NCBI GenBank assembly: GCA_903889565.1
Contig: CAISYC010000071.1
Span: forward strand, 62,001 to 126,000
DNA from: an uncultured beta proteobacterium
GTDB lineage: Bacteria > Pseudomonadota > Gammaproteobacteria > Burkholderiales > SG8-41
Length of the DNA: 64,000 nt
Direction of reading: 5' to 3'
Shown here: one piece after another, positions 8,879 to 17,990 of the stretch
Numbering within the stretch: position 1 is the stretch's first letter
Layout: every line of letters begins with the position of its first letter
Made by a program: the position numbers and the translations under genes
The notes under the pieces: generated by a model
Databases searched by the model: none
Told to the model about the DNA's origin: nothing
The model's input: only the letters and a program-made list of their open reading frames with translations

Positions 8879-10582
8879 TCAGGCAAAGCGACCGGTGAGG
8901 TCGATCGAGCGCGAGACTTCGGCGAGGCTGGTGGTGCCGTTAACCACCAGCGCGACGCCTTCTTCTGCGAGCGGGCGGAACTGCTTGGCCAGCGCGGCGG
9001 CGCGCATTTCCTTGGCGGTCGCGCGGCGCGCCACCAATTCGTCGAGGTCGCCGTCCATCACCAGCAGTTCCATCACCGAGCGGCGCCCCTTGTAGCCCTT
9101 GTTGTCGCAGCGCGTGCAGCCGACCGGGCGGTAGAGGCTTTCGACACTGGCGCCCTCGGCGCCGAGAACCTTGCGCTCTTCCGGGCTCGGCACATAGGCT
9201 TCCTTGCAATGCACGCACAGCGCGCGCACCAGTCGTTGCGCGATGATGCCGATGATGTTGCCTGCCATGATGTCGGGCTGGATGCCGATATCGAGCAGGC
9301 GCGGAAATGCGCCGAGCGCCGAGTTCGAGTGCAGCGTCGAGAATACCTGGTGGCCGGTCATCGCCGCGCGGAAGGCCATCTCGGAAGTTTCCTTGTCGCG
9401 CATTTCGCCGACCAGAATGATGTCCGGGTCCTGCCGCATCATTGAGCGGATACCGTTGGCGAAGTCCATGCGCACGGCTTCGTTCACCGATGTTTGCCGC
9501 ATCAGCGTCAGCGGATACTCGACCGGATCCTCCAGCGTCATGATGTTGACCGCTTCGTCGTTGACCTGCGAGAGCAGCGAATAGAGCGTGGTGGTTTTAC
9601 CGGAACCGGTCGGGCCTGTCACGATCAAAATGCCTTCGGGCCGCGCCAGGATCAAATTCAACCGCGTCATGGTCTGCGCCGGCAGATTCATCTTGTCGAG
9701 GCTGATGATCGATTTCTCGCGGTCGAGAATCCGCAGCACGATATTTTCGCCGTGGATGGTCGGGTGGGTCGAAACGCGGAAGTCGATCGGGCGTCCGTTC
9801 AATGTCAGCGACAGCCGGCCGTCCTGCGGCGCGCGCGTTTCCGCGATATTCATTTCGCTGATGACCTTGATGCGCACGGTGATGCCCGGCATGTAGGTCT
9901 TGTGCAGGCTGCGCACGGTTTCCAGCACGCCGTCGATGCGGTAGCGGATGCGCAGAAAAGCGTATTCCGGTTCGAAGTGGATGTCCGAAGCACCGCGCTT
10001 GACTGCATCGACCAGCAGTGCGTTAACAAGGCGCACCATCGGCTGCGTGTATTCGTCGCCGCCGCCGCCGAGACTCTGGTAATCGATCTCGCCGGTTTCG
10101 ATTTCCTGCAGGATGCCGTCGACCGACAGTTCGTAACCGTAGAACTGGTCGAAATAATCCTCGAGCTGGGCTTCGCCGGCGAGCTGGGTCTTGATTTCGA
10201 TGCCCGCACCCAGCGAAGCGCGCAATTGGTCGAGCGCGACGACGTTGAATATCTCGGTCGTCGCGATGGTGAGCTGGCGCTCGTCGGCGTCGTAGGCGAT
10301 CGGCAGCACACGGTGGCGGCGCGCGAAATCCTGCGGTACCAGTTTCAGCGCCTCGGGGTCGGCGACGACGTGCGCCAGGTCGATCGACTCCTGACCAACC
10401 GTGCGCGCCATGATGTCGCGGATCGCGGCTTCGGTGATGAAGCCCAGACGCACCAGTTGGCGGCCGATCGGGATGTTGTTTTGCTTCTGCTCGGCGAGCG
10501 CGATGCCGAGCTGATCGGGCGTGATCAGCCCCTGCTGCACCAGCAGTTCGCCCAGTCTCAGCTTTTTGCGCTGTTCGGCCAT
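8879..10582 (-). CDS. mshE: Extension ATPase MshE/PilB/GspE with c-di-GMP-binding MshEN domain
   Basis: This 567-residue secretion ATPase powers fibre assembly. Residues 9-32 match the MshEN consensus closely (RLGELLVQQG, then LxxxLxxQ), and a second copy starts at PIGRQLVRLG (38-47). This pair is the c-di-GMP-binding element known from Vibrio MshE. The core carries Walker A GPTGSGKT (323-330), Asp box, Walker B with GEMRD (about 388-396) and a His box (TGHQVFSTLHSN). Four cysteines in two CxxC pairs (456/459, 489/492) form the zinc site of PilB/GspE proteins. All key residues are present. Activity is probably controlled by c-di-GMP, which is inference from the motif. Confidence 0.93.
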   Translation of the reverse strand: MAEQRKKLRLGELLVQQGLITPDQLGIALAEQKQNNIPIGRQLVRLGFITEAAIRDIMARTVGQESIDLAHVVADPEALKLVPQDFARRHRVLPIAYDADERQLTIATTEIFNVVALDQLRASLGAGIEIKTQLAGEAQLEDYFDQFYGYELSVDGILQEIETGEIDYQSLGGGGDEYTQPMVRLVNALLVDAVKRGASDIHFEPEYAFLRIRYRIDGVLETVRSLHKTYMPGITVRIKVISEMNIAETRAPQDGRLSLTLNGRPIDFRVSTHPTIHGENIVLRILDREKSIISLDKMNLPAQTMTRLNLILARPEGILIVTGPTGSGKTTTLYSLLSQVNDEAVNIMTLEDPVEYPLTLMRQTSVNEAVRMDFANGIRSMMRQDPDIILVGEMRDKETSEMAFRAAMTGHQVFSTLHSNSALGAFPRLLDIGIQPDIMAGNIIGIIAQRLVRALCVHCKEAYVPSPEERKVLGAEGASVESLYRPVGCTRCDNKGYKGRRSVMELLVMDGDLDELVARRATAKEMRAAALAKQFRPLAEEGVALVVNGTTSLAEVSRSIDLTGRFA

Positions 10583-10665
10583 GATTTTATTTTACCGTTG
10601 CCCGCGCGTGATGCCGTAGGGAATGCCGGCCGGGTCTGTCCGTTGCGCGCCGCGGCACCGGCGGG

Positions 10666-11976
10666 CTAGCGGAAGGCTTTTTCGAGTTTGCCGATGCGCT
10701 CTTCGGCGACGGGCACGCTGAAATCGGCGCGACCCTTGGCGGTGGCGAGCTGAACGGCACGGCGATAAAAATCGAGCGCGGCCTTCGGCTGGCCGATGTG
10801 TTCGAGAGCGACCGCCAGATTGTAGGCGTAGTCGGGATTGTCCGGCTGCAATTGATGCGCCTGAAAAAACGCTTGCTGTGCATCGGGCCAGCGTTTCTGG
10901 TCGATATAGGTGATGCCGAGCGCAAACTGCAGGAAGGCGGTGGAGGGCTCGCGACCGATCAGTTGCTTGACGCGTGTTTCCGCCGCCTGCGGATCGGCGC
11001 GGCCAAGGATGCCAATGAGGCCGGCCTGGGCCGCGGCATTGCGCGGTTCGAGTTCGAGCACCTTTAGGTAGCGGCGCGTCGCATCGTCATTATTGCCCTG
11101 CTGCGTGGCGATTGCACCGAGCCCGAGCAGCGCGTCGATGCTGCCGGGATCGCCGCGCAGCATCTGCTCGTAGAGCCGCTGCGCGGCGTCGAACTTGCCG
11201 GCATTGAGCGCAGCGTATGCTTCGGTCAGCAGCGGATTGACTGCGCTGCTGGTGCTGCCGGCGGTGATCCTGATCGAATCGCGCGCGGCGTCCGCAGTCG
11301 GCGCGGCGGGCGTTTGCGGCGGTGTTGCTGCCGCGACCGGGATTACGGTCGGTGTCGTCGCGGCGCTCGACTTGCCGGCACCGCTGGCTGCGGCTACCGC
11401 CGCGGGCGCAGTACCGGCAGCGGTGGCTGTGGCGGGTTTTCCGCCGTTTGCGGACGTGGCGTTGGTTGCCGCCGGGGCATCGCTGCCTTTTGCCGCTTCG
11501 GTGTCGTTCAGCGTCAACGGCGACAGCGCTTCGTTTGTTTGCACGGGGGCGACGGGCGCCGGTGCTGCGACCGGCGGTTTCGCCGCCGGCGCAATCTGCG
11601 CGACGGGTGCCGGCGTGCCGGCGAACAGCCCCGGATTGGTCAGCTGCAGGTATACATAGCCGCCATAGCCGGCGATGGCGAGACCGGCCAAGGTGCCGAA
11701 CACGGCGAGCGGGCGATCGCGCAAAAAGGCGCCGACGCCACCACCACCGCGGCCCGCGCTGATGACGGTAGCCGCTTGCGCGGGTTGGCTTGCGGTTGCG
11801 TTTGTCGATGCCGTCGCTGCCGAACTGCGTGGCGCCGCCGGTGCCGGCGCCGTTTTTGCTGCGGGCGCGGATTGCGCCGCCATCGGCTCAAGCGACAGAC
11901 CGCTTTGCGCGGGCGTCGCTTCACCCCCTTCGCGATCCTTGGCGGCCTTTTCCAGGGCCTTCATCAGCAGGCTCAT
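10666..11976 (-). CDS. mshN: TPR protein MshN-like
   Basis: This 436-residue protein has a short cytoplasmic N terminus (MSLLMKALEKAAKDR), a long Ala/Pro/Thr linker and one transmembrane helix (about 97-115). A further Ala-rich linker precedes tetratricopeptide repeats from about residue 245 to the end. This is the MshN plan: an inner-membrane anchor with periplasmic TPRs that may help the secretin or periplasmic complex assemble. The start overlaps the mshL stop by 4 bases (ATGA at 11973-11976), so it is translated with the secretin. The low-complexity linkers explain the many spurious open frames here. Confidence 0.75.
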   Translation of the reverse strand: MSLLMKALEKAAKDREGGEATPAQSGLSLEPMAAQSAPAAKTAPAPAAPRSSAATASTNATASQPAQAATVISAGRGGGGVGAFLRDRPLAVFGTLAGLAIAGYGGYVYLQLTNPGLFAGTPAPVAQIAPAAKPPVAAPAPVAPVQTNEALSPLTLNDTEAAKGSDAPAATNATSANGGKPATATAAGTAPAAVAAASGAGKSSAATTPTVIPVAAATPPQTPAAPTADAARDSIRITAGSTSSAVNPLLTEAYAALNAGKFDAAQRLYEQMLRGDPGSIDALLGLGAIATQQGNNDDATRRYLKVLELEPRNAAAQAGLIGILGRADPQAAETRVKQLIGREPSTAFLQFALGITYIDQKRWPDAQQAFFQAHQLQPDNPDYAYNLAVALEHIGQPKAALDFYRRAVQLATAKGRADFSVPVAEERIGKLEKAFR

Positions 11977-13877
11977 TTGGCTGCGCCAGTCTTCTCGCCG
12001 GGAACGGATTCATTCGGCGTATCGGTCTGCTTCGGCAGCATGCGCTGGAAAAATTTCAGCTCGTCGCTTTCCAGCGAGGGATTGGTGATGACGGTGGCGC
12101 GCAGAAAAATCACCAGTTCGGATTTGGTCAGCGCGTCGTTGTTGAATTTGAACAGGTTGCTGATCACGCCGGTGTTGGCGGCATTGCCGATGCCGGGCAC
12201 GCCATTGCTGAGATACGAAATGTTATCCTGCATGAGGCCGCCCAGTATGGCGGTCTGGCCGCTCGTCAGCTGGAGTACCGATTCCATTTCGCGCGTTTGA
12301 ATTTGCGGCACCGGGTTGGTCAGGCATTTGCCTGCATTCAGGTTATTGACGTTACACAAGCTGGGATTCGGGTCGTTGGCGAAGCCGTTCAGGCGCGTGA
12401 TGGTCGGCCGCACCGACAGAGTGACCTGGCCATTTTCGTTGATTTGCGGCGTCATGCTCATGATGAGGCCGACCGGCACCGTCTGCGGTGTCGTATTGAA
12501 GGTGGTGTTGGTGCCGACGTTGGCTGCGGTCGTGGTCGTCGCTTCAATCGAAAAGTAGACGATGTTATCGACGATCTTCATCAGCGCGGTCTGGTTATTG
12601 AGCGCCATCAGCTTGGGGCTCGACAGCACGCGCGTGTTGCCGAATTGCTGCAGCATTTTTACGCTGGCAGCGAAGTTGCCGATTTGTGAAGTCGGATTGG
12701 TGTAACCGACGGTGAGATTGCCGGCGGTGAAGGCATTGGAGACACCCGCGATCAGCGACTGCTGAACGCTCAGTCCGCCCGAAATGGGCAGGCGGCTCCA
12801 GTCGATGCCGGCCTGGTAAGCGTCCGACAGCGTGACTTCCGCGACCGTGGCCTCGATCAGCACCTGGCGCTGCGAGACCTGCGAAATGCTGTCGATGTGC
12901 TGCTGTATCAGCGCATGCTGCTTTTCTGTTGCCAGCACGCTGATCGTGCCGGCCACCGCATTCACCACAATATCGTCGCGGCCGTCGTTGGGAATGGATG
13001 TGAGCGGCGACTGGCTGCCGAACACGCTGTTGAACAATTGCGGTGCGCCCTGGCCGGCACGGGCGACGGCCTCGGCCTGCGCCAGGCGTTCTTCGCGTTG
13101 CGCGCGCGCGGTTTCGGCGCGTTCGGCGCGCTGGTCGGCGGTCAGGGTTTGATTGCGCGTGGAAGCAAGGATTGCGCGGATATTGTCGCGCAGCGTATCC
13201 CAGAAATTGTTGTTCGAGACCGTCTTGACGACCGTATTGGATGCGTTGGTGCCGCTGCTGCTGCTGCTGGATCCGCTGCTGCCGCCGCCGCTGCTGGAAC
13301 CGCTGCTGCTTGAACTGCTGCCCTGGATGGCCCCCGACACGCCGATCGTCGATGTTGTTTCGCGCGTCATGTTGACGTAATTGACGCGGTAGGTCTTCAT
13401 GTACGCCACGTCCGGCGAGACGAGGATGGTCGGGCCGTCAATTTTGTAACGCATGTTGACCTGTTTCGAAATGCGCTCGAGGATGCCCGGCAACGTTTCG
13501 TTGATCGCATTCAGGCTGACCAGTCCCTGCAGGCCCGGGTGAATATCGATGTTTTGCTTGGTGTCACGGGCCAGCGCAAACAACAGTTCCTTGACCGGCA
13601 CTTCGCTGACCACAACCGTGTAGGTCGGCGCTTTGACCGCCGCTTTGGGTGCGGGCACGAAAGTGTTGACGCGCGCCGGCGCCGGCACATCATCGAGAGC
13701 GGGTTTGTCTGCCGCTGCGGTGATGTGGCCCTCGGATTGCGGCATCACCGATTTGTGGTAACAACCCGTCAACGTCGTCAGAGTGATTCCGAGCAAAGCG
13801 CAGGCCAGCGTCGCTGGCACGGTTGCGGTTCGCATTGCCGGAACGCTTGCTTTGCCGGACGTCAATTGTGCAGACAT
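11973..13877 (-). CDS. mshL: Outer-membrane secretin MshL
   Basis: I chose ATG 13877 because AGGGG lies 7 bases upstream. The product is 634 residues. It has a lipoprotein signal with lipobox TLTGC (Cys39), an STN/N0-like domain (about 105-175), and a Ser/Gly-rich linker (DNA about 13251-13316). A second periplasmic N-domain follows, then the C-terminal secretin core with VLIEATVAEVTLSD, VLSSPKLMALNNQTA and the late TSGQTAILGGLM motif. It should form the outer-membrane gate for the fibre. Order N0, linker, secretin and its place among msh genes fit MshL better than PilQ or GspD. An upstream ATG at 13925 lacks a good ribosome-binding site. Confidence 0.88.
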   Translation of the reverse strand: MSAQLTSGKASVPAMRTATVPATLACALLGITLTTLTGCYHKSVMPQSEGHITAAADKPALDDVPAPARVNTFVPAPKAAVKAPTYTVVVSEVPVKELLFALARDTKQNIDIHPGLQGLVSLNAINETLPGILERISKQVNMRYKIDGPTILVSPDVAYMKTYRVNYVNMTRETTSTIGVSGAIQGSSSSSSGSSSGGGSSGSSSSSSGTNASNTVVKTVSNNNFWDTLRDNIRAILASTRNQTLTADQRAERAETARAQREERLAQAEAVARAGQGAPQLFNSVFGSQSPLTSIPNDGRDDIVVNAVAGTISVLATEKQHALIQQHIDSISQVSQRQVLIEATVAEVTLSDAYQAGIDWSRLPISGGLSVQQSLIAGVSNAFTAGNLTVGYTNPTSQIGNFAASVKMLQQFGNTRVLSSPKLMALNNQTALMKIVDNIVYFSIEATTTTAANVGTNTTFNTTPQTVPVGLIMSMTPQINENGQVTLSVRPTITRLNGFANDPNPSLCNVNNLNAGKCLTNPVPQIQTREMESVLQLTSGQTAILGGLMQDNISYLSNGVPGIGNAANTGVISNLFKFNNDALTKSELVIFLRATVITNPSLESDELKFFQRMLPKQTDTPNESVPGEKTGAAK

Positions 13878-13977
13878 GTTTCGATCCCCTAGCGTCGCTA
13901 CAAAATCGGCACGCGCGCGAGGCATGCCGGTGTTGCGCCAAACAGTGTTGCAGCCGCGCGGGGAGCGCGACCAGGCG

Positions 13978-15507
13978 TCAAGGCGACGGATGCTGGGCGA
14001 TCTCTGCGCGTATTCCTTGCGCCGTACGCAGGATCGGTTTGAAGGCTTTTAATGCCGCCGGCAGTTTGCTCAGCGCTTCTTGCGCGCTGCGGCGATCACC
14101 AAAAGTCCCATACAAAACGGTCAGCGACGGTTTTTGCTTTGCGATGGTACGGTACACAAAAACTTCATGTATTTCAATATATTTGGTAATTACGTTCAGA
14201 TGATTCTTTAGCTGTTGTTGGTTATCTGCACCAAATAATTGAATTGTGTAGCTGCCGTTACCCGGCTGGGCCAGCCATTCGCTGGTGGCGCGAAGGCGTT
14301 CTTCGACCACATCGCCGGGTATTTTCGGTTTGGGCGGCGTTGCGGCAACCCCTTGTTTATTTATTGGTTTTATTTCACGAGTTGAAGCGGCGACCGGCTT
14401 TTCCGGTGCCGCCGGCGTCGCGCCTGCGGGCTGCGGGGCGGCAACCGACGGCGCCGTAAAGGTTGTTGGCGCTGTTGTTTGATTCTCGGCTGCAACCGGG
14501 GCGGGCGCGGGCTCCGTCGGTGGCGGCGCCGGCACGGCGACGACCGCCGGCGCGCGCACCGGCGACGGGTCGGCAATCGAACTCGGGGCCGGTTGCATCG
14601 ATACGAGCAGCCCGTAGAGGCCGGCGCCGGCGAGAGCGGCCAGCCCGAGTGCGACCAATGCAAAGCTGCGACGCACCGGTGGTTTGAGCGAATCATAATG
14701 ACTGAATTCGCTGTCGCGAATCGCGGCCCTGACGTGCTTGAGCTTGACGGTGTGCGTGTTTTCGGCGAATGCCGCCAGCAAGGCCTTGTCGGCGATCAGG
14801 TTGATGCGTCGCGTGAGGCCGCCGGATGCTTTGGCCATCGCGCGGATGACGGCGGGCGAAAACAAATCCGGTCCGCGATAACCGGCGGCGCGCAGCCGGA
14901 AACTCAGGTACTCGCCGATCTCGTTTTGTTTGAGGGGGCTCAGCCGGAAGCTGTGCGTGATGCGCTCGCGCAACTGCCGGATATTCATTCCGCGCAGATT
15001 GTCTTCCAGCTCGGGCTGGCCGAATAAAACGATCTGCAGCAGTTTGCTGTGCGCCGTTTCAAGATTCGACAGCAGGCGGATTTCCTCAAGCGTCGCAATC
15101 GGCATGCTTTGCGATTCCTCGACGAACATGACGACCTGTTTGCCCTCGGCATGGCGCTCGAGCAGATGCGCGTGTATCAGCTGCATCAGTTCGAGGTGGC
15201 CGGCATCGCGCGGCGGTTTGAGGTGCAGCTCGAGTGCCACCGCATGGATGATCTCTTCGGGCGAAACGCTCGGATTGGCAATGTAGACGGTTTCGACGTT
15301 GGCCGGCAGGCGCGACTGCAGCATGTTGCACAACATGGTTTTGCCGCTGCCGACCTCGCCGGTAACCTTGACGATGCCCTCGCCCTGGCTGATCGCGTAG
15401 ATCAGCGCTTCGAGTATGGGGCCGCGATTGCCGCCGCTGAAAAAGAACTCGGTGTTCGGGGTGATGCGGAACGGCGGCTGGGTGAGTCCGAAGTGGCTGT
15501 AATACAT
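13978..15507 (-). CDS. mshM: MshM/ExeA-like AAA ATPase with C-terminal SPOR domain
   Basis: This 509-residue protein begins MYYSHFGLTQPPF, typical of ExeA/GspA/MshM ATPases. Walker A GEVGSGKT is at 50-57. The Walker B-like strand reads VVMFVEES near 125-132, with Glu where Asp is usual. A transmembrane helix (about 281-304) leads to a Pro/Ala-rich periplasmic linker and a C-terminal domain of about 80 residues (GSYTIQLFGAD... to LKPILRT-like end) with the SPOR fold pattern. ExeA proteins usually end in a peptidoglycan-binding domain; SPOR domains bind denuded glycan strands. The protein may therefore place the secretin in the cell wall. It is the first msh gene after the regulator. Confidence 0.8.
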   Translation of the reverse strand: MYYSHFGLTQPPFRITPNTEFFFSGGNRGPILEALIYAISQGEGIVKVTGEVGSGKTMLCNMLQSRLPANVETVYIANPSVSPEEIIHAVALELHLKPPRDAGHLELMQLIHAHLLERHAEGKQVVMFVEESQSMPIATLEEIRLLSNLETAHSKLLQIVLFGQPELEDNLRGMNIRQLRERITHSFRLSPLKQNEIGEYLSFRLRAAGYRGPDLFSPAVIRAMAKASGGLTRRINLIADKALLAAFAENTHTVKLKHVRAAIRDSEFSHYDSLKPPVRRSFALVALGLAALAGAGLYGLLVSMQPAPSSIADPSPVRAPAVVAVPAPPPTEPAPAPVAAENQTTAPTTFTAPSVAAPQPAGATPAAPEKPVAASTREIKPINKQGVAATPPKPKIPGDVVEERLRATSEWLAQPGNGSYTIQLFGADNQQQLKNHLNVITKYIEIHEVFVYRTIAKQKPSLTVLYGTFGDRRSAQEALSKLPAALKAFKPILRTAQGIRAEIAQHPSP

Positions 15508-15556
15508 CAGCTACCCTGCCTGCGCGCATGTCGATGGCGGCTGCGCTGTCATGCCG

Positions 15557-17005
15557 CTACTGCGATTTGTCCTGCTCTTCGCCCGCCGAGCCGTAGTTTT
15601 GCATGCGGCTGTAGAGCGTCGTGCGGTGGATACCGAGCAGCTTGGCCGCCTGCGAAAGATTGCCCTGCGTGATTGCCAGCGCCGCCTCGACATAGCCTTT
15701 TTCCCATTGCTGCAAAGTGAGGTCGAGATTGAAGTTCTTCTGGATCTGCAGATGTTTTTTCGCCGCCTCCAGCACCGCCTTGAAATCCTGACCGGCGGGC
15801 AGGCCGGGCAGATCGACCGTCATGCTCTCCATGTCGAGTTCGGATTGCAGTTGCTCGGCATTCACCGCTTGGCCGGCGTACTTGGTGGTCAGGCGGATAA
15901 CGATGTTGCGCAGTTCGCGCACGTTGCCCGGAAAGCCGTAGTCCAGCCACAGGATGCGCGCCGCGTCGTCGAGATCGAAAGGTTTGGAGTTGGCCTGGCG
16001 CGAATAGAACTCGCGGAAATGATCGAGCAGCATCTGCTTGTCGTCGCCCAGGTCGCGCAGCGGCGGCACCGCGATGGTAAACACCGACAGCCGGTGATAG
16101 AGGTCGGCGCGGAAGCGGCCATTGCGGATTTCCTGGCGCATATCGCGGTTGGTGGCGGCAATCACGCGCGCGTTGCTCACACGGCTCTGCGTTTCGCCGA
16201 CGCGCTGGTACTCGCCGTTTTCAAGCACGCGCAGCAGCTTGGCCTGCAATTCCAGCGGCAGCTCGCCGATTTCGTCGAGGAACAGCGAACTGTCTTTGGC
16301 GTCCTCGAAATAACCGGCGCGCGAGGTGGTGGCGCCGGTGAAGGCGCCCTTGCTGTAGCCGAACAGCGTCGGTTCGACCAGATTGGGCGAGATCGCCGCG
16401 CAATTGAGCGCGAGAAAAGGTTTGGAGGCGCGCCCGCTCTGGCGGTGCAGCGCGCTGGCGATGAGTTCCTTGCCGCTGCCGGATTCGCCCTCGATCAGCA
16501 CCGGGAAGGGCGCATTCGCATACTGGGTGATCTGCTGGCGCAACTTCTCGATCAGCAGGCTCCTGCCGATGAAGTCGCCTTCGCCAGGCGCGGCGCTGAT
16601 TTCCGCGCTGCGGATCTGCAGCGATTTGACCAGCAGTTGCTTGATCGTTTCCGGTTCGCAGGGTTTGGCGATGAATTCGATCGCGCCCAGCGTGCGCGCA
16701 TGCCGCGCGTTGGTTTCGTCGTTCTGACCGGACAGCACGAGTATCTTGATCGTGGGCGAACTGGCGATCAGCTCGCCGATCAGCTTGAAGCCCTCATCGG
16801 GGCGGTGCGGCGTCGGCGGCAGCCCGAGGTCGATCAGTGCCAGTTGTGGCGGGCTGTCGAGCTGGCGCAGCAGGCTTTTGACCTGCGCGCGCGATTCCGC
16901 GACGTAGACGTTGAAGTCGCGGCTCAGCACGAAGTTCAGCGTGTCGCTGATCAGCGGATCGTCATCGACGATCAGCAGGTCCGGCTTTGTTTGCGTTTGT
17001 TCCAA
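15557..17005 (-). CDS. Sigma-54-dependent response regulator (NtrC/PrsR-like)
   Basis: This 482-residue regulator has a receiver domain (acidic pocket at 14-16, phosphoacceptor Asp59, Lys in FIAKP). The AAA+ domain follows with Walker A GESGSGKE (173-180) and the sigma-54 contact motif GAFTGA (220-225), then a C-terminal Fis-type helix-turn-helix ([16 protein letters not shown]). It should activate promoters read by sigma-54 RNA polymerase when phosphorylated. I prefer the TTG start at 17005, which has AAGGGGG just upstream, over an in-frame ATG at 17071. It directly precedes mshM and probably controls the pilus genes, with the kinase at 1174-2892 as likely partner; both are inference. Confidence 0.85.
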   Translation of the reverse strand: MEQTQTKPDLLIVDDDPLISDTLNFVLSRDFNVYVAESRAQVKSLLRQLDSPPQLALIDLGLPPTPHRPDEGFKLIGELIASSPTIKILVLSGQNDETNARHARTLGAIEFIAKPCEPETIKQLLVKSLQIRSAEISAAPGEGDFIGRSLLIEKLRQQITQYANAPFPVLIEGESGSGKELIASALHRQSGRASKPFLALNCAAISPNLVEPTLFGYSKGAFTGATTSRAGYFEDAKDSSLFLDEIGELPLELQAKLLRVLENGEYQRVGETQSRVSNARVIAATNRDMRQEIRNGRFRADLYHRLSVFTIAVPPLRDLGDDKQMLLDHFREFYSRQANSKPFDLDDAARILWLDYGFPGNVRELRNIVIRLTTKYAGQAVNAEQLQSELDMESMTVDLPGLPAGQDFKAVLEAAKKHLQIQKNFNLDLTLQQWEKGYVEAALAITQGNLSQAAKLLGIHRTTLYSRMQNYGSAGEEQDKSQ

Positions 17006-17129
17006 CGATCCCCCTTGACCTGACCGCGTATTCTGCCAGATCGCAATACGCGCTGATAGCCTCGCCGGCACAGCGCAACCCGGCGCCCGCGCCCGCGCAG
17101 CCGACCGCGGCGGTGAGTCAACGCGGCGA

Positions 17130-17861
17130 TCAGGCCGCCGCGCCGCTGCCGATACAGGTCAAAAAAGCCTGCTCGAGATCGTTGCAGGCGAATTCGCGGC
17201 ACAAACCTTCCGGGCTGCCGCAATAGCGCAGGCCGCCGGCGTGGATCACCGCCATGTGATCGCAGACTTCGGCGACGTCCGCCAGTGCGTGCGAGGTAAA
17301 CAGCACCGTGCGCCCCTCGCGCTTGAGTTCCTGCAGCTGGCGCTTGAACAGCGCGCGCGCCTTCGGATCGAGACCGCTGGTCGGCTCGTCGAACAGGTAG
17401 AGATCCTTGCGCGAGAGCAGCGCTGCCGCGATGCCGAGTTTTTGCGTCATGCCCTTGGAATAGGCGCGCACCGGCCGTGTCAAAGCCGCGGTATCGAGGT
17501 CGAGCGCCTCCAGCATGCGTATGGCCTCGCCGCGGTCGAAGGCCACCGCTTGCATGTCGAGCGTGTAGCGGATGAAATCCTCGCCGGTCAGGTAGTACGG
17601 CGGATTCAATCGTTCCGGCAGAAAGGCCATGCGCGCGCGGGCGCCGGCGGCGGCATGCGCGGTGCCGAAGATTTCAATGCTGCCGCCGTCGAAGTCGCAG
17701 AAATCGAGCAGGCATTTGAGCAGCGTGGTCTTGCCCGCGCCGTTGATGCCGACAAGGCCGAAGAACTGGCCGGCGGCAACGTCGAAGCTCACCCCGTGCA
17801 GCACGCGGGTGCGGCCATAACTCTTGGTAACGCCGGCGAAACGCAGCGCGGAAACGGACAT
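17130..17861 (-). CDS. ABC transporter ATP-binding protein (ABC-2 exporter type)
   Basis: This 243-residue ATPase has Walker A GINGAGKT (38-45), a signature motif in the YSKGM form, Walker B LYLFDEP followed by TSGLDP, and the H-loop TSHAL. The YSKGM signature is common in NosF/CcmA-like exporters. The start ATG 17861 fits the conserved N terminus better than the upstream ATG at 17966. No permease adjoins it. The ABC-2 permease at 299-1072 on the same strand is the closest partner candidate. Substrate unknown. Confidence 0.85.
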   Translation of the reverse strand: MSVSALRFAGVTKSYGRTRVLHGVSFDVAAGQFFGLVGINGAGKTTLLKCLLDFCDFDGGSIEIFGTAHAAAGARARMAFLPERLNPPYYLTGEDFIRYTLDMQAVAFDRGEAIRMLEALDLDTAALTRPVRAYSKGMTQKLGIAAALLSRKDLYLFDEPTSGLDPKARALFKRQLQELKREGRTVLFTSHALADVAEVCDHMAVIHAGGLRYCGSPEGLCREFACNDLEQAFLTCIGSGAAA

Positions 17862-17933
17862 AGGGGCTGGCTGGCTGTGAGCAGGGCCTATCTTATCGCA
17901 TCGGCGCAGGCCGCTGCCGCCGCGCGGGTCGAT

Positions 17934-17962
17934 TTGTGATGTTGGTGCCGACTGTTTAGAAT
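17934..17962 (+). promoter_or_regulatory. Candidate sigma-70 promoter of the mla operon
   Basis: TTGTGA (17934-17939) and TAGAAT (17957-17962) are separated by 17 bases and lie about 28 bases before the TTG start of mlaF, in the divergent gap next to an ABC ATPase gene. It would drive the mla genes. Confidence 0.55.
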
Positions 17963-17990
17963 CCACAGTTTTGCGACTGCGTACCTAACC

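Noticed and set aside
13251-13316. A tandem repeat or CRISPR-like array in mshL
   Set aside because: It is a run of Ser/Gly codons within the open frame, with no repeat-spacer order.
15508-15556. A sigma-54 promoter (TGGCAC-N5-TTGCA type) before mshM
   Set aside because: No stretch here has the required GG and GC spacing. A TGGCACGGTTGC sequence at about 13815 inside mshL also lacks the right spacing.
15551-17023. A 490-codon plus-strand frame antisense to the sigma-54 regulator
   Set aside because: The regulator on the other strand has all catalytic motifs; the antisense product has none.
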